This document shows, in pieces, positions 7,985 through 16,700 of a stretch of 36,996 bases of DNA. Source of the DNA: Cupriavidus pauculus (lineage in GTDB: Bacteria; Pseudomonadota; Gammaproteobacteria; Burkholderiales; Burkholderiaceae); assembly GCF_002858765.1 (NCBI RefSeq), contig NZ_PJRP01000006.1:311288-348283 (forward strand). The letters run 5' to 3'. The translations under genes were made by a program, and so were the position numbers. Below the pieces are notes generated by a model. The model was not told the origin of the DNA. It worked only from the letters and a program-made list of their open reading frames with translations, and ran no database searches. Each line of letters opens with the position of its first letter. The stretch's first letter is position 1.

Positions 7985-8876
7985 GGCGCGGCTTGCCCTG
8001 TGTCTGGCACAGCCAGACGCCCACCCCGGCGATGGCCATGCCCAGCCACTGCACGGGCCCGAGGCGGTCGCCGAACAGCAGCGCGGCCTGCACGGCGGCC
8101 AGCGGCGGCGCCAGGAACATCAACGCGGCGGCATTGGCGGCCTGGCCACGCCGCACCAGGCTCAGCAAGAGCCACGTACCCAGGCCGGACAGCACCACGG
8201 CGGCCCACGCCAGCGACATCCACAGCGTGGGGCCGCCTTCCCAGCGCAAGGCGCCGATGCCGCCGGACGCACTCACCACGACGCCGGCCACCAGCATCGC
8301 CCCGGCGTTCTGCCAGGCCGAACTGGCGCGGATATCCGCGCGGCTGATCGAGGTTTTCTGGAGGAGGGTTCCCATCGTGATCGAGACAATTGCCAGCACG
8401 CCCACCAGCACAATCCACGGGGAAACCGCGTGCGGCGCGCCGGCCTGCATGGCTGGCAAGACTACCAGACCCACGCCCAGCGCGCCCAGCCCCAGCCCGC
8501 GCCAGGTGCGCGAAGACGGTTGCTCGCCCAGCAGCGGGATGGCCAGCAGGGCGGTCAGCGGCGGCTGCAGGGCGCCCAGCAGGGCCATGATCGACGGCGA
8601 CAGGCCATGCGCCACCGCACCGTATCCGGCGCACAGGTAGATGCCCTGCATCAGCGCGCCGGCCAGCAGATGGCGCGGCACCTGCGACAGCGGCGGCCAT
8701 GCGGCGCGCCCGGCGGCAGCCACGGCGGCAAACATCAGCGTGGCCAGCGCAAAGCGCGCCAGCAGGAACAGGCTGGTGTCGGCCACCGGCACCACGGCCT
8801 TGCCGACGATGAAGCCGGTGGACCAGATCAGGACAAAGGCCATGGCGGGCAGCCAGGCGGGAACGGGGCGCGACAT
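7968..8876 (-). CDS. EamA (DMT superfamily) transporter
   Basis: The protein has 302 residues and is almost wholly hydrophobic, with about ten predicted membrane segments in two repeated EamA halves (about 10-140 and 155-290). FVLIWSTGFIVGK at the start and SPSIMALLGALQPPLTALLAIPLLGE in the fourth-fifth segments are typical of this family. EamA proteins are inner-membrane exporters or importers of metabolites and amino acids; the substrate cannot be read from sequence. It is followed by and overlaps an AraC regulator gene, a common exporter-regulator pairing. The cupin gene lies 175 bases away and divergent. The start ATG at 8876 gives a proper cytoplasmic N-terminus. Confidence 0.88.
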   Translation of the reverse strand: MSRPVPAWLPAMAFVLIWSTGFIVGKAVVPVADTSLFLLARFALATLMFAAVAAAGRAAWPPLSQVPRHLLAGALMQGIYLCAGYGAVAHGLSPSIMALLGALQPPLTALLAIPLLGEQPSSRTWRGLGLGALGVGLVVLPAMQAGAPHAVSPWIVLVGVLAIVSITMGTLLQKTSISRADIRASSAWQNAGAMLVAGVVVSASGGIGALRWEGGPTLWMSLAWAAVVLSGLGTWLLLSLVRRGQAANAAALMFLAPPLAAVQAALLFGDRLGPVQWLGMAIAGVGVWLCQTQGKPRHAEAR

Positions 8877-9051
8877 CTTGGGTATTGGGCAGGTTGCAGG
8901 CCCGGATCGTCGTCAAGCGCGATCGCGGGCGGATTTCCGGATAGTGCCCGGCAGACTAGCGCAGCGCGGCGGGGCTGTCTTGGCAAATCCTGCACTGGGC
9001 GTCCCAGGCGCCATGGTATGGTGGCGGCCCGCCGCGCCACCGCCTCCTGCC

Positions 9052-9588
9052 ATGACTGATACCCCGCAGCAACGCCTGATCGACGATCTTGGCCTGATCC
9101 CGCACCCGGAGGGCGGCTTCTATCGCGAGACATTCCGCGACGCGGCCCGTGTGCGGCGCGTGCCCGACGGCGCCGAGCGCTCGGCTTCCACGGCGATCTA
9201 CTACCTGCTGTGCGATACCGCGTTTTCGGCCTGGCATCGTATCCGCGCCGACGAGGGATGGCACTTCTACGCCGGCGATCCGATCCACGTGCATTGGCTG
9301 ACGCCAGAGGGCAGGCTCGTCACGCATCGGCTTGGCAATCCGCTGGCGCAGCCCGGTACCGTATTCCAGGCGGTGGTGCCGGCTGGCTGCTGGTTTGCCG
9401 CCGAGCGCGTGCCAGCCACCGGACTTGCTGCGGCAAGCGCCGCCGGCTATGCGCTGGCCGGCTGCACCGTGGCCCCGGGCTTCGAGTTCAGCGAGTTCGA
9501 GCTGGCCGATGCCGCGCAACTGGCGGCGTCGCACCCGGCGTATGCCGAGGTGATCGCCCGGCTAGGCAGCCGCCCGCGCCACGGCTGA
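9052..9588 (+). CDS. DUF985 / cupin_5 family protein
   Basis: The protein has 178 residues from the ATG at 9052; the open frame continues upstream, but that part has no recognisable protein features. Family signatures are clear: HPEGGFYRET (18-27), STAIYYLL (46-53), WHRIRADEGWHFYAGDP (61-77), and QAVVPAGCWFAAE later in the barrel. This is a single-domain beta-barrel (cupin) related to sugar-epimerase-like folds. The biochemical role of the family is not established. It is cytoplasmic with no signal peptide. It converges on the LysR gene with a gap of 21 bases. Confidence 0.85.
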   Translation: MTDTPQQRLIDDLGLIPHPEGGFYRETFRDAARVRRVPDGAERSASTAIYYLLCDTAFSAWHRIRADEGWHFYAGDPIHVHWLTPEGRLVTHRLGNPLAQPGTVFQAVVPAGCWFAAERVPATGLAAASAAGYALAGCTVAPGFEFSEFELADAAQLAASHPAYAEVIARLGSRPRHG

Positions 9589-9609
9589 AGGGCTGAGGGT
9601 CCGAGGGGC

Positions 9610-10485
9610 CTACGCAGCCGTGTTCACCTGCGTGCGCAGGTAGTCGACCACACGCGCCACGCGCGGTGCCAGCGCCCATTCCGATCGGTGGATCAGCCAG
9701 ACCTTGTCGATCACCGGCGCGTGACAGTCCAGCACCCGGATCTGGTCCTTCTGCACGAAGGCCTGCCGCGCATAGCGCGGGATCACGGTAAAGCCAAAGC
9801 CGCGCGCCACGGGTTCCAGCATCAGGCTCACCTGGTTGCTGAAGCCCCGGCAAGGCAGCGTATGCACGCCCGGATTGCCCGGGTAATGGCGGCTCAGCAG
9901 GCGGTTGGCCATGGTCTTGCCGTCGGGGTGGTCGACGAAACCGATACGCTGCAGATCGTCCCAGCCTTGCACCTGTTCCGCCGCGGGATAAACCAGTTCC
10001 AGCGGCTCTTCGCTGAACGGTGTCGCGATCAGCCGGGGGTCGTCGGGCTTGAGCGACACCATCCCCACGTCGAAGCGGTTCTGCAGCACGCCTTCCAGTA
10101 CCTCGGCGTCGGGCGCGAAGCGGTGGCGGATGATCAGTCCCGGCGTCCTGGCCTGCAGGTCGAGCAGGCGCGGGTACAGGAACAGGCCGATGCTGCCGGG
10201 CGTGATCAGCCCGACCACGCCGCTTTCGCCATCGTCCACCAGCCGGGCGCGCAGGCGGTCGTTGGCCAGTTCCATGTCGGCGCAGTATTCCAGCAGCGCG
10301 CGGCCGGCCGGTGTCAGTTCCAGGGCGCGCGGGCGGCGGATCAGCAGCGGGCCCAGCGCGTCCTCCAGGTGGCGAATGTGCTGGCTGACGGCGGCCTGTG
10401 TCAGGCCAAGCTCGTCGGCCGCGCTGGTGAAGCTGCCGGCCTGCGCCAACATGGCGAACGAACGCAGCCATTGGGGGTTGAGCAT
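9610..10485 (-). CDS. LysR family transcriptional regulator, divergent from the xenA-like gene
   Basis: The protein has 291 residues, the usual LysR length. The winged helix-turn-helix is at about residues 3-62, with FAMLAQAGSFTSAADELGLTQ and AVSQHIRHLEDALG. The effector domain follows from about 90. It is transcribed away from the ene-reductase gene with 93 bases between the starts, the classic layout for a LysR protein that controls its divergent neighbour and itself. The inducer is unknown; an electrophile or enone sensed for XenA is a reasonable guess. Confidence 0.88.
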   Translation of the reverse strand: MLNPQWLRSFAMLAQAGSFTSAADELGLTQAAVSQHIRHLEDALGPLLIRRPRALELTPAGRALLEYCADMELANDRLRARLVDDGESGVVGLITPGSIGLFLYPRLLDLQARTPGLIIRHRFAPDAEVLEGVLQNRFDVGMVSLKPDDPRLIATPFSEEPLELVYPAAEQVQGWDDLQRIGFVDHPDGKTMANRLLSRHYPGNPGVHTLPCRGFSNQVSLMLEPVARGFGFTVIPRYARQAFVQKDQIRVLDCHAPVIDKVWLIHRSEWALAPRVARVVDYLRTQVNTAA

Positions 10486-10520
10486 AATGAACTCTTATTG
10501 AAGCGATAACGCGTAGACGG

Positions 10521-10549
10521 TTTTCATTATAGCGGGGCATGGCTAATAT
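10521..10549 (+). promoter_or_regulatory. Candidate promoters in the LysR/xenA divergent gap
   Basis: For the ene-reductase gene, TTTTCA (10521-10526) and TAATAT (10544-10549) lie 17 bases apart. On the minus strand a perfect TATAAT (10526-10531) could serve the LysR gene, about 40 bases before its start, though without a good -35. The two overlap, so a LysR protein bound here could control both directions. Confidence 0.35.
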
Positions 10550-10578
10550 CGCTGCATTGCAACATGTAGAGATCACAC

Positions 10579-11688
10579 ATGACGACGCCTGCACTTTTCA
10601 CCCCGTTCACGCTGAAGGACGTTACGCTCCGCAACCGCATCGCCGTACCGCCGATGTGCCAGTACAGCGCCATCGATGGCTTCACCAATGACTGGCACCT
10701 GTCCCATTACGCGGGGCTGGCCCGTGGCGGCGCCGGCCTGGTGATCGTCGAGGCGACGGCGGTGTCGCCGGAAGGCCGGATCACCCCGGGATGCACGGGT
10801 TTGTGGAATGACGAGCAGGCTGTCGGCATGGCGCGCATTGCCGAGGCCATCAAGGCGGGCGGTGCCGTTCCCGGCATCCAGATCGCCCATGCCGGCCGCA
10901 AGGCCAGCGCCAACCGTCCGTGGGAAGGCGACGACCATATTCCCGAAGGCGACGACCGTAGCTGGAAGACCCTCTCGCCGTCGGCCAAGCCGTTCGGCGC
11001 GCACCTGTCGAAGATGCCCGAAGCGATGACGCACGACGACATCGCCCGCGTGCAGGCCGATTTCGTGGCCGCCGCCAAGCGCGCGCTCGACGCCGGTTTT
11101 CAATGGCTGGAGCTGCACTTTGCGCACGGCTACCTGGCGCAGAGCTTCTTCTCGGTCCACGGTAACGCGCGTACCGACGAATATGGCAACGACGCCATCG
11201 GCCGTGGCCGCTTCCTGCTGGAAACGCTGGCCGCCGTGCGCGAGGTGTGGCCGCAAAACCTGCCGCTGACTGCCCGCTTTGGCGTGATCGAGTACGACGG
11301 CAACGACGAGCAGACGCTCAAGGAATCGATCGAACTGGTGCGCGCCATGCGCGAGGGCGGCCTGGACATGCTGAACGTCAGCGTTGGCTTTTCCACGCCC
11401 GACGCCAAGATCCCCTGGGGCTCGGCCTTCCTGGCGCCGATCGCCGAGCGCGTGCATCGCGAGGCTGGCCTGCCGGTGGCGTCGTCGTGGGGCATCGACG
11501 ACCCCGTGGTGGCCAACCGCGTGGTCGAGGAAGGGCAGATGGACCTGGTGATGGTGGGCCGCGCCATGCTGTCGAACCCGCACTGGCCGTACCAGACCGC
11601 GATGAAGCTGGGCGTGGAGCGTCCGTCGTGGGTGCTGCCCGCGCCGTACGCCCACTGGCTGGAACGCTATCGCGTGCAGTCGGCTTGA
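10579..11688 (+). CDS. xenA: XenA-like ene-reductase (Old Yellow Enzyme family, NADPH:flavin oxidoreductase)
   Basis: The protein has 369 residues and follows xenobiotic reductase A of Pseudomonas closely from end to end, including RNRIAVPPMCQYSA, IQIAHAGRKASANRPWEGDDH, ELHFAHGYLAQSFFS and a closing LPAPYAHWLERYR. It binds FMN and reduces activated C=C bonds of enones such as coumarins or cyclohexenones, and can act on nitro compounds. Cys27 matches the flavin-tuning cysteine, and His180/His183 are the substrate-binding pair. The motif normally read as YGGSxxNRxRF is altered here to YGNDAIGRGRF (202-212), keeping the arginines. The protein is cytoplasmic. A LysR gene is divergent, and the gene converges on gntP after 53 bases. 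Confidence 0.88.
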   Translation: MTTPALFTPFTLKDVTLRNRIAVPPMCQYSAIDGFTNDWHLSHYAGLARGGAGLVIVEATAVSPEGRITPGCTGLWNDEQAVGMARIAEAIKAGGAVPGIQIAHAGRKASANRPWEGDDHIPEGDDRSWKTLSPSAKPFGAHLSKMPEAMTHDDIARVQADFVAAAKRALDAGFQWLELHFAHGYLAQSFFSVHGNARTDEYGNDAIGRGRFLLETLAAVREVWPQNLPLTARFGVIEYDGNDEQTLKESIELVRAMREGGLDMLNVSVGFSTPDAKIPWGSAFLAPIAERVHREAGLPVASSWGIDDPVVANRVVEEGQMDLVMVGRAMLSNPHWPYQTAMKLGVERPSWVLPAPYAHWLERYRVQSA

Positions 11689-11708
11689 TCGGCTCGATCG
11701 ACCTGATC
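11682..11708. repeat. 9-base period repeat across the xenA stop codon
   Basis: Three near-copies of a GGCTTGATC unit lie end to end, covering the last codons and the stop of the ene-reductase gene and reaching into the gap before gntP. Copies differ at one to three positions. Confidence 0.65.
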
Positions 11709-11741
11709 GGCCGCAAGGGTGAATCGGGGGCGCTGGCCGGG

Positions 11742-13223
11742 TCAGAACGACCCGACCAGTGTCCCCAGCGCGATGACCGCCACCAGCGCCAGCAGCGGCC
11801 CGACGATGCCGACCATCACGATGCCGCCGTAGCTTTGCCTGTGCGTGGTGCCGCAGACGGCCAGCAGCGTGACCACGGCGCCGTTGTGCGGCGGTGTGTC
11901 GAGCGTACCGGCGCTCATCACGGCCACGCGGTGCAGCACGGCGGGATCGAGCCCGATTTCCAGTGCCCGCGCCAGGTAGGTGCCGCCCAGTGCATCGAGC
12001 GCGATGGTCAAGCCGCCCGAAGCCGATCCGGTCAGCGCGGACAGCACGTTGGTGGCCACCGCCAGCGACACCAGCGGGCCGCCTTCGATCGACAATACCC
12101 AGTCCCGTACCACCGCAAAGCCCGGCAGGGCCGCCACCACGGCGCCAAAGCCGACCAGGCTGGCCACACTGAGCACCGGCAAGGCTGCCGCGTGCGCGCC
12201 GGCGCCCATGGTTTCGCGCAGCGCGGTCAGGCGCCGCCAGTTCAGCAGTACCAGGCAAAGGATGGCCGCCGCCAGCGCCACGATCACCGACCACACCCCG
12301 CCCACCGCCTGCAACGTCGTGGCACCCCATTCGGGCAGCGCCAGGTAGTCCGCGTCAAGGCGCGGCAGCACGACCAGGCTCATGGTCAGGTTCACGGCAA
12401 TCACCACGATCAGCGGCAGCAGCGCCACCAGCGGGCCGGGCGGCTCGGCACTGCGCCGCCCATGCCGCGCTTCGGCCGGATCGAACTCATGCGCGGTGCT
12501 GGCGCGCTCGCGGATCAACGGCCGCTCGGCCACCTCAGCCACCGCCGCCACCCCATCAACCCCATCGATCCCGGCGGACACCCCGTCGCCATAGCCTTCG
12601 CCCTTGCGGCGCGCAGCACCTTCGCAGCGCGCCAGCCACCACATGCCGAACGCCAGCATCACCAGGCTGGCGATGATGCCCAGCCCCGGCGCGGCGAACG
12701 GCGTGGTGCTGAAGAACGGCATCGGAATCGCGTTCTGGATGGCCGGTGTGCCGGGCAACGCCGACATCGTGAAGGTCGAGGTGCCCAGCACGATGGCCGC
12801 CGGCATCAGCCGGTGCGGGATGTCGGCCGCGCGAAACAGCGCATGGGCCATCGGCGCCAGTACGAAGAACGCCACGAACAGGCTGACGCCGCCATAGGTG
12901 AGCAGCGCGCCGGCCAGCACCACGGCCAGCATCGCGCGGCTGGGGCCGAGCGTGCGCGTCATCCAGCCGGCAATCGCGGTGACCGATCCGCTGTCGTCCA
13001 TCAGCTTGCCGAACAGCGCGCCCAGCAGGAACAGCGGAAAGAACTGCGCCACGAAGCCCGCGGCCGTGCCCATGAAGGTCTGGGTCCAGTTGGCCAGCAA
13101 CGGGTCGCCCGCCGTGGCGGCCGCCAGCAGCGCGGCGGCCGGGGCAATCAGCAGGATGCTCCAGCCACGGAACGCCATCCAGATCATCGCCGCCAGGGCG
13201 ATGACGATGCCTAGCAAGCCCAT
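11742..13223 (-). CDS. GntP family permease (organic acid:H+ symporter)
   Basis: The protein has 493 residues with about a dozen membrane segments. GntP family marks include the start GLLGIVIALAAMIWMAFRGWS, LFLLGALFGKLMDDSGS near 80-96, the segment ALTGSASGGLTIALDALGG, and a C-terminal DTPPHNGAVVTLLAVCGTTHR loop. The family carries gluconate-like sugar acids, 3-hydroxybutyrate or citrate-like acids; the substrate is not determined. A hydrophilic insertion at about 205-265 (Gly/Asp/Val-rich, then charged) makes it longer than the usual 440-450. Its ATG follows the stop of the patatin gene by 3 bases, with GGAGG inside that gene, so the two are an operon with patatin first. Confidence 0.85.
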   Translation of the reverse strand: MGLLGIVIALAAMIWMAFRGWSILLIAPAAALLAAATAGDPLLANWTQTFMGTAAGFVAQFFPLFLLGALFGKLMDDSGSVTAIAGWMTRTLGPSRAMLAVVLAGALLTYGGVSLFVAFFVLAPMAHALFRAADIPHRLMPAAIVLGTSTFTMSALPGTPAIQNAIPMPFFSTTPFAAPGLGIIASLVMLAFGMWWLARCEGAARRKGEGYGDGVSAGIDGVDGVAAVAEVAERPLIRERASTAHEFDPAEARHGRRSAEPPGPLVALLPLIVVIAVNLTMSLVVLPRLDADYLALPEWGATTLQAVGGVWSVIVALAAAILCLVLLNWRRLTALRETMGAGAHAAALPVLSVASLVGFGAVVAALPGFAVVRDWVLSIEGGPLVSLAVATNVLSALTGSASGGLTIALDALGGTYLARALEIGLDPAVLHRVAVMSAGTLDTPPHNGAVVTLLAVCGTTHRQSYGGIVMVGIVGPLLALVAVIALGTLVGSF

Positions 13224-13226
13224 GGC

Positions 13227-14270
13227 TCAGACCTCCTGCAGCAGTTCGTCCAGATCGAACGAAGACTGGTTGCCCAGCGCATCGCCGTGCATGGCCAGGA
13301 ACTGCTCGGCCGCCGCGCGGCCTTCATCGCGCAGCATGCACAGGAACGGCCATTCGGCGTTCATCTTCGACGACGAACCGAATTCGGCCATGCGCTCGCT
13401 GGCTATGCGGTGGATGCGCATGTCGGCCCATTGGGCGCCTTCGGCATCGCCGGGGTCGGCCACGCGCTGCAGCACGGCGATCATGCGCAGTTCCTTGAGC
13501 AGGGCGGCGTTGAACGAAATCTCGTTGACCCGGCTCAGGATGTCGCGCGCCGTGCGGGGCACGCCGGCGCGCGCCACCGGGTTGATCTGCACGAGGATGG
13601 TGTCGCGCGACTGGCATTCGCGCACCAGCGGCGTGATGGTGGGGTTGCCGGCATAGCCGCCGTCCCAGTAGGGCACGCCGTCGATCTCCACGGCCTGGAA
13701 CACGGTGGGCAGGCAGGCCGACGCCAGCAGCACGCTGGCCGTGACCTCGGTGTTCTTGAACACGCGCCCGCGCCCGGTTTCCACATTGGTGGCCGTGACA
13801 AACAGATGAATCGGCGCCTGGGCCAGCACATCGAAATCGATGGTGGCGTGCAGCACTTCGGCCAGCGGATTGCTGCCTGCCTTGTTCAGGTCATAGGGCG
13901 ACCAGATACGCGCGGCCAGGTCGGCGGCGACAAACAGCGGGGAATTGTCGAGTGTCCAGCGCCCCAGGATGACATCGAGCGGGCTGCGCCGGAATGGGCT
14001 GAAACGGGCCGCGTCGGACACCCGCTGCCAGAACGACTCCAGCGCCCGGCGGGCACCGGCGGCGCCATCGAGCGCATGGCCGTAGACCAGCACGGCGGCA
14101 TTCATCGCCCCGGCCGACGTACCCGATATGCCGTCGATATCGAGCCACGGCTCCTCCAGCAGCCGATCCAGCACGCCCCAGGTAAAGGCGCCATGGGCAC
14201 CGCCGCCCTGCAGCGCCAGATCGATCAGCAGCGGCTCGCGCGCCGCGGCGGTCTTGCCTTCCTCGTTCAT
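13227..14270 (-). CDS. Patatin-like phospholipase / lipid acyl hydrolase
   Basis: The protein has 347 residues from the ATG at 14270, which has GGGAG upstream; an in-frame ATG at 14294 is less likely. The patatin catalytic parts are all present: the oxyanion loop QGGGAHGAF (21-29), the nucleophile elbow GTSAG with Ser52, and the acid in WDGGYAGNP (Asp203), forming a Ser-Asp dyad. Patatin proteins cleave acyl esters of lipids; some bacterial members act on polyhydroxybutyrate granules. Sharing an operon with a GntP permease would suit handling of released hydroxy acids, but that is inference. No signal peptide is present, so it is cytoplasmic. A 145-base gap lies upstream. Confidence 0.88.
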   Translation of the reverse strand: MNEEGKTAAAREPLLIDLALQGGGAHGAFTWGVLDRLLEEPWLDIDGISGTSAGAMNAAVLVYGHALDGAAGARRALESFWQRVSDAARFSPFRRSPLDVILGRWTLDNSPLFVAADLAARIWSPYDLNKAGSNPLAEVLHATIDFDVLAQAPIHLFVTATNVETGRGRVFKNTEVTASVLLASACLPTVFQAVEIDGVPYWDGGYAGNPTITPLVRECQSRDTILVQINPVARAGVPRTARDILSRVNEISFNAALLKELRMIAVLQRVADPGDAEGAQWADMRIHRIASERMAEFGSSSKMNAEWPFLCMLRDEGRAAAEQFLAMHGDALGNQSSFDLDELLQEV

Positions 14271-14415
14271 CCGACGCTCCCGAAGGTGACTCACGTGAGG
14301 TACAAGCCGCTCTATTATTTGTTGTGCGGTGCAACTTACGCAAGGTCGGATGTGCGTTGTCCGCGCCCCGCTCCCGTGCGCAGGAGAGCGGGGCGCTAAC
14401 GCGAGCCTGTACCCA

Positions 14416-15591
14416 TCACCCCATAATCTCGAACTGGTCGAAATACGCCTCGTTGAGCGTCAGGCCCAGGCCCGGCAGGTGGTCGTCGAGCTGCAGGTAG
14501 CCGTTGTCCGGCGCCGGTTCGCCCTTGAAGATGTAGTAGAACAGCTCGTTGCCCACCTCCACGTCGTGGACCGGGAAGAACTCCGCCATCGGCGATGCCG
14601 TGGACGCCATGGTCAGGTGGTAGTTGTGCATCTGGCCGGCGTGGGGGATGACGGGCACCGACCACGCCTCGGCCATCGCGTTGATCTTCTGCGCGGCGGT
14701 GATGCCGCCCACGCGGTTGGTGTCGTACTGGATCACGTCCACCGCGCGCCGTTCCAGCAGGTCCTTGAAGCCGTGCGACGTGAATTCGTGCTCGCCGCCC
14801 GAGATCGGGAACGGGCTCATCTTCTTCAGCTCGGCGTAGCCCTCGACATCGTCGGCGATGACCGGCTCTTCCAGCCAGCGCGGATTGAATTCGGCCAGGC
14901 GCGGGATCATGCGGCGGGCGTATTCGAGCGTCCAGCCCATATAGCATTCGAGCATGATGTCCACGCCGTCGCCCACCCGTTCGCGCAGCAGGCGTACCTG
15001 TTCCAGGTTTTTCTGCATGCCGGCCGGGCCGTCCTTGGGGCCGTAGCCGAAGCGCATCTTCATGGCCGTGAAGCCCTGGTCCAGGTAGCGCTGGGCCTCG
15101 CCCAGGAAGGCGTCGCGGTCGTCGTTGTTGTAGAGCTTCGACGCGTAGCACCAGATCTTTTCCTTGGTGCGCCCGCCCAGCAGCTTGAACACGGGCCGGC
15201 CGGTGGCCTTGCCCATCAGGTCCCACAGCGCGATATCCACGGCCGAGATGGCCGCCATGCCGATGCCCTTGCGGCCCCAGGCATGGGTGCGGCGATACAT
15301 CTTCTGCCACAGGTATTCATTGTCGAACGGGTCCTGTCCGATCACGATCGGCGCCAGGTACTGGTCGACGATCTGCTTGGCCACGCGCGGCGCCAGCGCG
15401 CAGTTGCCGATGCCCACGTGGCCGTCGTCGGTTTCCACCTCCACCACGAGCCAGTCGTGGAAGCGGAACGACCCCATGGCGTCGCCGCGGTCGTACAGGA
15501 TGTCGGTGGCGTTGGTGCAGAAGTGCGCCTGCGGCGGCACCGTCTTGCCTTTCCATTGAAAGACGCGGGCGCGGACGTTGGTGATTTTCAT
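14416..15591 (-). CDS. Enolase-superfamily (mandelate racemase/muconate lactonizing type) sugar-acid dehydratase, rhamnonate-dehydratase-like
   Basis: The protein has 391 residues. The N-terminal capping domain (about 1-125) is followed by the (beta/alpha)7-beta barrel. The acid/base KMR is at 178-180, metal ligands are Glu215 (MLECYMGW), Glu241 (WLEEP) and Glu267 (SGGEHEF), and the catalytic pair is Asp290 (QYDTNRVGG) with His317 (VIPHAGQ). This order matches the L-rhamnonate dehydratase group; the first metal ligand is Asp in E. coli RhmD but Glu here. The reaction should be removal of water from an aldonic acid to give a 2-keto-3-deoxy acid. It lies just behind the PdxA2-like gene (24-base gap), same strand. 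The substrate is not determined. Confidence 0.82.
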   Translation of the reverse strand: MKITNVRARVFQWKGKTVPPQAHFCTNATDILYDRGDAMGSFRFHDWLVVEVETDDGHVGIGNCALAPRVAKQIVDQYLAPIVIGQDPFDNEYLWQKMYRRTHAWGRKGIGMAAISAVDIALWDLMGKATGRPVFKLLGGRTKEKIWCYASKLYNNDDRDAFLGEAQRYLDQGFTAMKMRFGYGPKDGPAGMQKNLEQVRLLRERVGDGVDIMLECYMGWTLEYARRMIPRLAEFNPRWLEEPVIADDVEGYAELKKMSPFPISGGEHEFTSHGFKDLLERRAVDVIQYDTNRVGGITAAQKINAMAEAWSVPVIPHAGQMHNYHLTMASTASPMAEFFPVHDVEVGNELFYYIFKGEPAPDNGYLQLDDHLPGLGLTLNEAYFDQFEIMG

Positions 15592-15615
15592 GATCGGGTC
15601 CTGGTGGCGATGGGG

Positions 15616-16641
15616 TCAGGCGGCGTGGGCGTCCGCCAGCCGGCGGGCACCCATTTGGCAGGCCAGGTGGAAGGCCTGCAGCGTGGCGCCCGGATTGGCA
15701 CGCCCCTGCTGCGTGATGTCGAACGCGGTGCCGTGGGCCGGGGTCGTGATCGGCACGGGCAGACCGCCCTGTACCGTCACGCCGCGCGAGAAGCCCATCA
15801 GCTTGATGCCGATCTGGCCCTGGTCGTGGTACATCGTGACGATGGCGTCGAACTGGCGCTGGTCCGGCCCGCCCTGGACCTTCAGGAAGATGGTGTCCGC
15901 CGGGAACGGGCCCTGGGCCGCCACGCCGCGCGACTGCGCCTCGGCCACGGACGGGCCGATCACATCGATTTCCTCGCGGCCAAACGCGCCGTTGTCGCCG
16001 TTGTGCGGGTTCAGGCCGCACACGGCAATGCGCGGGGTGGCCACGCCGGACCGGCGCAGCGCGTTGTCGATCAGGTCGATGGCGTCGCGCACGCGGGCCG
16101 GGGTAATCAGCGCGGGCACCTCCTTGATGGCCACGTGCGACGTCACGCGCGACGTCCACAGGCCGTCCAGCACATTGAATTCGCAGAACGGGCCACCGTA
16201 GCCCAGCTTCTCGGCAAACCAGTGCAGTTCGTCGTTGTGGCCCATGCCGGCCGCATGCATCGAGCTCTTGTTGAGCGGGCCGAACAGGATGGCGTCGGCC
16301 TGGCCCGCCTGGGCCAGCGTGACCGCCACCTGCAGCGTACCCAGGCAGTAGCGGCCGCCGGCGGCGCTGGCTTCGCCGCGCGGGTAGGCCGGCTTGTCGT
16401 CGAGGTTCCAGTGATACAGGCGCGGGCCATGCTCGGTGCCCTGAAAGTCGGGCCGCTCCACTTCAGGCAGCGCCAGGCTCACGCCGGCCACTTCCATGCC
16501 GCGCCGCCATTCGTCGCGGTCGGCAATCAGCAGGATGCGCGCCTGCGCGGCAACGGGGTCGGCCAGCAGCCGGGCGATCAGTTCGGGGCCGATGCCGGCG
16601 GGGTCGCCGAGCACCATGGCAATACGGGGGCGTTGGGGCAT
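15616..16641 (-). CDS. PdxA2-like 4-phospho-hydroxyacid dehydrogenase (PdxA family)
   Basis: The protein has 341 residues. The N-terminus IAMVLGDPAGIGPEL is the PdxA signature. The three metal-binding histidines are His169 (TSHVAI), His213 (GLNPHNGDNG) and His272 (YHDQGQIGIK), and GPLNKSSMHAAG is at 121-132. TPAHGTAFDI near 300-310 resembles the PdxA2 branch, which oxidises D-threonate or D-erythronate 4-phosphate (giving dihydroxyacetone phosphate and CO2), rather than the pyridoxine enzyme. PdxA2 usually works with a DUF1537 kinase, which is not found here. It sits between the Bug and dehydratase genes on the same strand, so it likely belongs to the sugar-acid operon. Confidence 0.82.
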   Translation of the reverse strand: MPQRPRIAMVLGDPAGIGPELIARLLADPVAAQARILLIADRDEWRRGMEVAGVSLALPEVERPDFQGTEHGPRLYHWNLDDKPAYPRGEASAAGGRYCLGTLQVAVTLAQAGQADAILFGPLNKSSMHAAGMGHNDELHWFAEKLGYGGPFCEFNVLDGLWTSRVTSHVAIKEVPALITPARVRDAIDLIDNALRRSGVATPRIAVCGLNPHNGDNGAFGREEIDVIGPSVAEAQSRGVAAQGPFPADTIFLKVQGGPDQRQFDAIVTMYHDQGQIGIKLMGFSRGVTVQGGLPVPITTPAHGTAFDITQQGRANPGATLQAFHLACQMGARRLADAHAA

Positions 16642-16646
16642 GTTTG

Positions 16647-16700
16647 GGTCCAGTCGGTCCAGTCCGTCGATTCCGTCGATTCCGTCGGTTCAGTCCAGTT
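16647..16700. repeat. Degenerate 9-base period repeat in the pdxA2-bug gap
   Basis: Six units of nine bases follow one another: two GGTCCAGTC, two CGTCGATTC, one CGTCGGTTC and a partial AGTCCAGTT. They fill almost the whole 48-base gap and run into the last codons of the Bug gene. They also leave the PdxA2 start without an ordinary ribosome site. Confidence 0.8.

Noticed and set aside
11247..13214. A 655-codon open frame on the plus strand
   Set aside because: It overlaps the end of xenA and is antisense to the gntP permease; composition is that of a shadow frame.
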